Shown: in pieces, positions 5,258 to 8,598 of the stretch
Layout: each line of letters starts with the position of its first letter
How positions within the stretch are numbered: position 1 is the first letter of the stretch
Made by a program: the position numbers and the translations under genes
From: JBEKCP01 sp050014815
Lineage (GTDB): Bacteria; Planctomycetota; Planctomycetia; Pirellulales; Thermoguttaceae
DNA length: 8,598 nt
Direction of reading: 5' to 3'
Assembly: GCA_050014815.1 (NCBI GenBank)
Contig: JBEKCP010000231.1
Coordinates: 1-8,598 of the forward strand
Notes under the pieces: model-generated
The model's database searches: none
What the model was told of the DNA's origin: nothing
What the model saw: only the letters and a program-made list of their open reading frames with translations

Positions 5258-5275
5258 ACCTGGCCCGTTTTCCTC
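5246..5275 (+). terminator. rho-independent terminator
   Basis: CGGGCC (5246-5251) and GGCCCG (5262-5267) form a perfect 6-bp GC stem with a 10-nt loop, followed by TTTTCCTCC (from 5268). It would stop transcription coming from the intron side before the glycosidase gene. The stem is also claimed by an alternative upstream pairing (5187-5257). Confidence 0.7.
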
Positions 5276-5299
5276 CCTCCCCCCCCTTTATGTCCCCCG

Positions 5300-5407
5300 T
5301 TCAAGGAAGAGTTCGTCGGCGACGCCGAGGCCAACAAGATGCTCTCCCGCGAGCAGCGCGAACCCTGGACGATCAAGAATGTCGATTCTTGCCTCAACGT
5401 GGGGTAA
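5300..5407 (+). pseudogene. orphan C-terminal tail of a Gfo/Idh/MocA-type oxidoreductase
   Basis: In the frame beginning TTC at 5300 and ending TAA at 5405-5407, 35 codons read FKEEFVGDAEANKMLSREQR and continue with EPWTI before a short end. The pattern 'F-V-G-D-x-E-A-N-x-[ML]-L-x-R-x-x-R-x-P-W' is the C-terminal signature that I know from planctomycete secreted Gfo/Idh/MocA (NAD(P)-dependent sugar or inositol dehydrogenase-like) oxidoreductases, which normally have about 400-450 residues. The rest of the gene is missing. Upstream is a pyrimidine-rich junction (5271-5290), then the terminator and intron fragment. It lies 60 bp before the glycosidase gene, the usual kind of neighbour in sugar-degradation loci, so an intact oxidoreductase probably once preceded it in an operon. 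Confidence 0.6.
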
Positions 5408-5467
5408 AGTGAAGAAACTGCGATGGCGACTGTCCCCTTCACAATCGATCGAATAACGGAGGCTTCC

Positions 5468-8176
5468 ATGACGAACCATCTTTCAGCGTTGCCCCTGATC
5501 CTGGCCGCCGTCCTGGCCGGGGCCGACAGCATCGCCGGCCCGGCGCTCGGCGCGGAGGCCGGGTCGGCTCCGATCTCGATGGCCAAGGCCCGCGATGGTT
5601 TGCGGGGAAAGGGCGTCGTGACCGTCAACAATCAGAAGGTCGAATTGCGGACGCCAGATTTCGTCCTCAGGCTGGATGCGGGCGACGGGCTGCGCGCCGA
5701 ATCTTGGGAGAACCGGCTCACGGGGACCACGATCGCGCTGGGCCACGGCCCCGAGTTGGGGTTGGATATCGGAGCGACGGTGCCATCGGCGGTTCCCGTG
5801 AAACTGCGCGTGACGGGGCTGCCGGATCCGGTGCAGGCGCCGGCCGGCAAAGCGGTCTTCACTCTGGCGGCCGAAGGAGCGAAGATCACCGCCCGGGTCA
5901 CTTACCAGTGGGATGCCGCGCAGCCGGTGTTGCGCAAATTCGTGGAGATTGTGAATGCCGGCGATCGGCCGCTGAACCGCCTGCTGAACATGCACTTGGG
6001 CGCCTATCAGACCGATGCCAGCAAGGTGACTGCAAAAGGTCTTGGTTTCCCAGTCTATCTGAACGACGAATTCTTCCTGTCGCTCGCCCATCCTTCCGGA
6101 CGGGTCGGCAGTCAGGGTAAAGAGGTCTTCCTGCGCCACCATCCGGGGAAGCGCATCGCGCCGGGCGAGACGTTCGCCGCGATGGAGACCGTCTATGGCG
6201 TGGCCAAGACCGGCGGCGCCCAACAAGCCTTCACCACGCATCTCACGCAGCGGATGCGCCGGGTGGTTCGGAAACACGACAAGCCGTACGCGATCTTCGA
6301 CGCCTTTGGGTGGGATCCCCTCTGGGAGACAGAAGCCTATCTCTTGGACAACATTAGCAAAGTCGCCAAGGGGCAGGAGGAATCCGGTTGTCACTTCGAC
6401 TATTACTCCGTGGATTTCTGGAATGACCCGGCCGGTGATTTGGTCCGCTTTCATCCCCAGAATTTTCCGAATGGTTTTGCGCCGATCAAGCAGGCGTTGG
6501 AGAAACTCGGGACGGCGCCCGGGCTATGGATCGATAGCGGCGGGAGTCCCGGCTGGACCATCGGCGGCAACCCCGCGATCAAACCGGCGATGACGGATCC
6601 CAGCGGGCGGGGAAGTATCTGCCGCGCCGCCGAACCGGCCCGGTCGCTCTACACCAAGGCGTTTATCCATCACGTCAAGGAGAATGGCGTTCGCCTGCTG
6701 AAGTTCGACCATAACGGCAACAAGGAGATGGTCTGCAATAATCCCCACCACGATCACTTGCCCGGCGCATACAGCACGGAGGCCAACCATGAGGCGATCA
6801 TCGAGTTCCTCCAAGCACTGGATCGGGAGTGCCCCGAGGTGTTTCTGATGTTGTATTGGGGGTATTCTTCGCCGTGGTGGTTGTTGCACGCGGACACGAT
6901 CTTCGACTGCGGGCTGCACATCGAAGCCAGGGATCCCGCGTCGCAGCCGACCCCGTACGCCCGCGATACCGTGATCCAAAGGATGGACCAAGGGCTTCGC
7001 AGTGCCGTGGCGCAACGCGATATACCGGCCCTGGGCAAGGACTCGTTGGGCGTCTGGTTGGCGAGAAGCACTTGGAACAGCAGCATTGGCAAGGAACGCT
7101 GGCAGGAGAGTCTGGTGATGGACATCTGCCGGGGTAGTCTGTTGGCACAGATCTGGACCGACCGCGACTGGCTGACCCCGCCCGAACGCAAACAGATGGC
7201 GGACTTCATCGCTTTGGTGAAGACGCAGCCCAATTGTTTCCGAAACTCGCGCTGGATCCTGGGCGACCCGTGGAAGGATGAACCCTACGGATACAGTTGC
7301 ACGGACGGCAAACGGGCCTTTCTCGCCATCAACAACGCCTGTTGGCGGGACAGTTCCATCGCGATTAGGCTCGGTTCCGAGTGGGGACTGCCCGACGGCG
7401 GATCATGGGACATCTATCGCTGGCATCCCGATCCGTCTCGGCTTGTCGGCGCAAGACCGGCCTTTGGCCAGTCGGCCACGATCGCGCTGCGGCCGTTCGA
7501 GGTGGTGTTGCTGGAAGTGGTGCCGGCCGGACAGGCGCCTTCGCTGGCCCGCCAATGGAGACAGTCGCCGATGCCGGTGGGTTTTGCGGAACCGACGACG
7601 GTCATCGACTTCACCAAGGTTGCCGACGATCCCGATCCCGCTCTGCGCAAGCCAACCAACCGCAAATGGGCCGGCCAGATTCCGCCGGCGGCCAAAGGCG
7701 GCACGTTGGTCGTGGTCTCCCCCGGCGCGACGATCGGGGCCCTGGCGGCCCAACTGGGAGGGCAACCTGCCGTGTGCACTCCCGTGTGGGGGGCGTCGCA
7801 CGTCAGGGCCTCATGGAAGGCGTGGCGAATTGCCGTTGGGCCGTCGTCCAAGTCGCAGGAGATCGTATTGGACTTCAGCGATCACCGAGGACCGGCAGTC
7901 AGCGGATTCTTCATACCCTTGGAGCAATGTAACCCCCCACCCCCTCCCCGCCGGCCGGTCCAGCCCGCCGGAATCACCCGGCCGGCATCCGGGCACGGGC
8001 TTTGTCGGTACGCTCTACCTCTTGAAGGCGCTGATGGAAGCCGGCCGGAAGGATGTGCTGCCGGGCATGGCCGCCCCCATCCAGACCCACGGGCCGTCCA
8101 ACGCGCGGAGGTGGGGCACACCGACGCAGGTTGGAGAGAGTTGCACACCCCCGCACGGTGCGTCCATCAGCTATGA
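5468..8176 (+). CDS. secreted GH36-like alpha-galactosidase-type glycoside hydrolase, abnormal C-terminus
   Basis: The ATG at 5468 has GGAGG (5458-5462) 5 nt upstream and begins a signal peptide (residues 1 to about 29, cleavage near LGA-EA); an in-frame ATG at 5423 lacks both. The protein is 902 aa as read. Residues about 40-270 form an N-terminal beta domain. The catalytic barrel begins at 'YAIFDAFGWDPLW' (about 274) and includes 'HFDYYSVDFW' (Asp311, Asp316) and 'LLKFDHNG' with Asp414, the likely nucleophile. 'LMLYWGYSSPWWLLHADTIF' and 'CGLHIEARDP' follow, with Asp480 or Asp489 as candidate acid/base. This is the layout of the alpha-galactosidase/raffinose-synthase clan (GH36 and relatives). 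Beta-rich modules continue to 'SGFFIPLEQ' (about 812-820). Beyond that (7927-8176) the translation becomes Pro/Arg-rich and unlike protein, suggesting that the natural end has been lost. Likely role: removing alpha-linked galactose-type residues from glycans outside the cytoplasm. Confidence 0.82.
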   Translation: MTNHLSALPLILAAVLAGADSIAGPALGAEAGSAPISMAKARDGLRGKGVVTVNNQKVELRTPDFVLRLDAGDGLRAESWENRLTGTTIALGHGPELGLDIGATVPSAVPVKLRVTGLPDPVQAPAGKAVFTLAAEGAKITARVTYQWDAAQPVLRKFVEIVNAGDRPLNRLLNMHLGAYQTDASKVTAKGLGFPVYLNDEFFLSLAHPSGRVGSQGKEVFLRHHPGKRIAPGETFAAMETVYGVAKTGGAQQAFTTHLTQRMRRVVRKHDKPYAIFDAFGWDPLWETEAYLLDNISKVAKGQEESGCHFDYYSVDFWNDPAGDLVRFHPQNFPNGFAPIKQALEKLGTAPGLWIDSGGSPGWTIGGNPAIKPAMTDPSGRGSICRAAEPARSLYTKAFIHHVKENGVRLLKFDHNGNKEMVCNNPHHDHLPGAYSTEANHEAIIEFLQALDRECPEVFLMLYWGYSSPWWLLHADTIFDCGLHIEARDPASQPTPYARDTVIQRMDQGLRSAVAQRDIPALGKDSLGVWLARSTWNSSIGKERWQESLVMDICRGSLLAQIWTDRDWLTPPERKQMADFIALVKTQPNCFRNSRWILGDPWKDEPYGYSCTDGKRAFLAINNACWRDSSIAIRLGSEWGLPDGGSWDIYRWHPDPSRLVGARPAFGQSATIALRPFEVVLLEVVPAGQAPSLARQWRQSPMPVGFAEPTTVIDFTKVADDPDPALRKPTNRKWAGQIPPAAKGGTLVVVSPGATIGALAAQLGGQPAVCTPVWGASHVRASWKAWRIAVGPSSKSQEIVLDFSDHRGPAVSGFFIPLEQCNPPPPPRRPVQPAGITRPASGHGLCRYALPLEGADGSRPEGCAAGHGRPHPDPRAVQRAEVGHTDAGWRELHTPARCVHQL
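7986..8165 (+). pseudogene. fragment resembling the C-terminal part of an alpha-L-rhamnosidase (GH78)
   Basis: In the frame of 7986, which differs from the glycosidase frame, the DNA reads TGFVGTLYLLKALMEAGRKD. This matches the 'TGF-x-GTPYLLHALTEAGR-x-D' helix of six-hairpin alpha-L-rhamnosidases. In intact enzymes it is followed by 'YPSWGYM...GATT-W-E-R-W'. Here a faint, frame-broken counterpart can be made out at about 8085-8150, ending in a 'TGGAGAGAGTTGCAC' stretch. No start, no upstream domain and no intact downstream frame exist, so it is a relic inserted or joined after 7933. The first block is convincing; the rest is decayed. Confidence 0.45.
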
Positions 8177-8362
8177 ACGGACCCCACACACAGGTGGTAG
8201 TCGCAGACAATCGTTACTGTTTCGGAATACCACCGTTTCTCGGAACCTCGGCCGGCCGACTTGCCCGCGTCGGTCACAGGGACCGACGCATCGAAACGGC
8301 ACCAAATGGATTCACAAAAGCCTTCGTTTTGCGAGACGGACTGAATGGCCGTTACCTGATAG
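8166..8362 (+). other. interval without a recognised gene
   Basis: A frame from ATG 8173 stays open to the window end in frame 1. Its first 75 or so codons are not recognised and it lacks a ribosome-binding site, and beyond about 8420 it is plainly the wrong frame for the coding signal seen there. Frames on the - strand (8167-8403, 8312-8566) are also unrecognised. I treat this as non-coding or decayed sequence between the rhamnosidase scrap and the gene that runs off the end. Confidence 0.3.
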
Positions 8363-8598
8363 TTTCTCGGGGAACGGCCCGTCCAAGACTGCCATCTGAT
8401 CACTCAACTTCCTTCCGCGTTGGACGACGCGGTGGCCAAGGAGAAGGCCAATCGCGATGCAATCCGCGACATTGGGGTCACTCCGGCCGGCCCGTACCGG
8501 CCGGGCGACACGGTCACCATCACTTGGAAGTGCGATCCGAAGGTCGTCCAACGTGTGAAGATCCACTTCTCCCCTGGACCCGGGATGTGGACGGCGGC
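8363..8598 (+). CDS. partial gene with beta-sandwich-like segment, start unclear, runs off the end
   Basis: The frame is open from 8363 (after a TAG at 8360-8362) to the window edge, 78 codons, without an ATG. From about 8420 it reads as genuine protein: a charged helix (LDDAVAKEKANRDAIRDIGV), then 'YRPGDTVTITWKCDP' and 'VQRVKIHFSPGPGMWTA'. The 'x-G-D-T-V-T-I-T-W' strand followed by a second strand is typical of Ig-like or Kre9/KNH-type extracellular beta-sandwich modules found in planctomycete surface proteins. Possible non-ATG starts are TTG at 8420 or GTG at 8432, neither with a ribosome-binding site. Either the N-terminus was lost when the preceding region was rearranged, or the frame breaks upstream. 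Function unknown. Confidence 0.45.

Noticed and set aside
5483..6454. 323-aa - strand frame opposite the glycosidase
   Set aside because: Shadow of a strongly supported glycosidase frame in GC-rich DNA; no motifs and no ribosome-binding site.
7278..8399. 373-aa + strand frame overlapping the glycosidase C-terminus
   Set aside because: Its first two thirds are Arg/Pro/Ser-rich out-of-frame translation. Only the short block at 7986-8072 resembles a real protein, and it is reported as a pseudogene fragment.
1..8598. CRISPR array, tRNA or rRNA genes, phage or integrase modules
   Set aside because: No regularly spaced repeats, no cloverleaf with a conserved T-loop, and no such proteins were seen on either strand.

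Overview
This 8.6-kb window is GC-rich bacterial DNA and most likely belongs to a planctomycete (Planctomycetota). No rRNA or other phylogenetic marker is present, so that assignment is inference. It rests on the kinds of protein seen: a secreted 'WAGDYYFGDG'-type protein of unknown function, a large secreted GH36-like glycosidase, a Gfo/Idh/MocA oxidoreductase tail of planctomycete type, and group II intron debris.

Layout. Positions 1-648 (+ strand) hold the tail of an unknown gene, a cold-shock protein and a 105-aa protein of unknown function. A cupin protein lies at 864-1220 (- strand). Positions 1515-1680 (+) look like the first part of domain I of a group II intron, and a strong hairpin terminator follows at 1684-1720. 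Four - strand genes fill 1727-4970: a YedJ-like HD phosphohydrolase, a secreted protein, an aldo/keto reductase, and a coiled-coil plus XRE-type helix-turn-helix regulator. The first two form a probable operon read from an extended -10 promoter near 3371. A long nested palindrome (4428-4513) separates the reductase and regulator genes. Positions 5029-5185 (+) are the 3' end of a group II intron with well-formed domains V and VI. No intron-encoded reverse transcriptase is present.

Behind the intron lies a 14-bp inverted repeat whose right arm is shared with a rho-independent terminator, an attenuator-like arrangement. Next come a 35-codon orphan tail of a Gfo/Idh/MocA oxidoreductase and then the secreted GH36-like glycosidase (5468-8176). 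Its reading frame runs past the plausible end of the protein, through a C-rich junction, into out-of-frame DNA that carries a fragment resembling an alpha-L-rhamnosidase (GH78). The window ends inside an unrecognised gene with a beta-sandwich-like segment and no clear start.

How it fits together. The right part looks like a damaged carbohydrate-degradation locus: oxidoreductase tail, alpha-galactosidase-like enzyme and rhamnosidase scrap, consistent with breakdown of complex polysaccharides. The left and middle genes are housekeeping or unknown, with no evident shared pathway. The most unusual feature is that the 5' and 3' ends of group II intron RNA lie on the same strand about 3.4 kb apart, with four unrelated antisense genes where the rest of the ribozyme and its reverse transcriptase should be.
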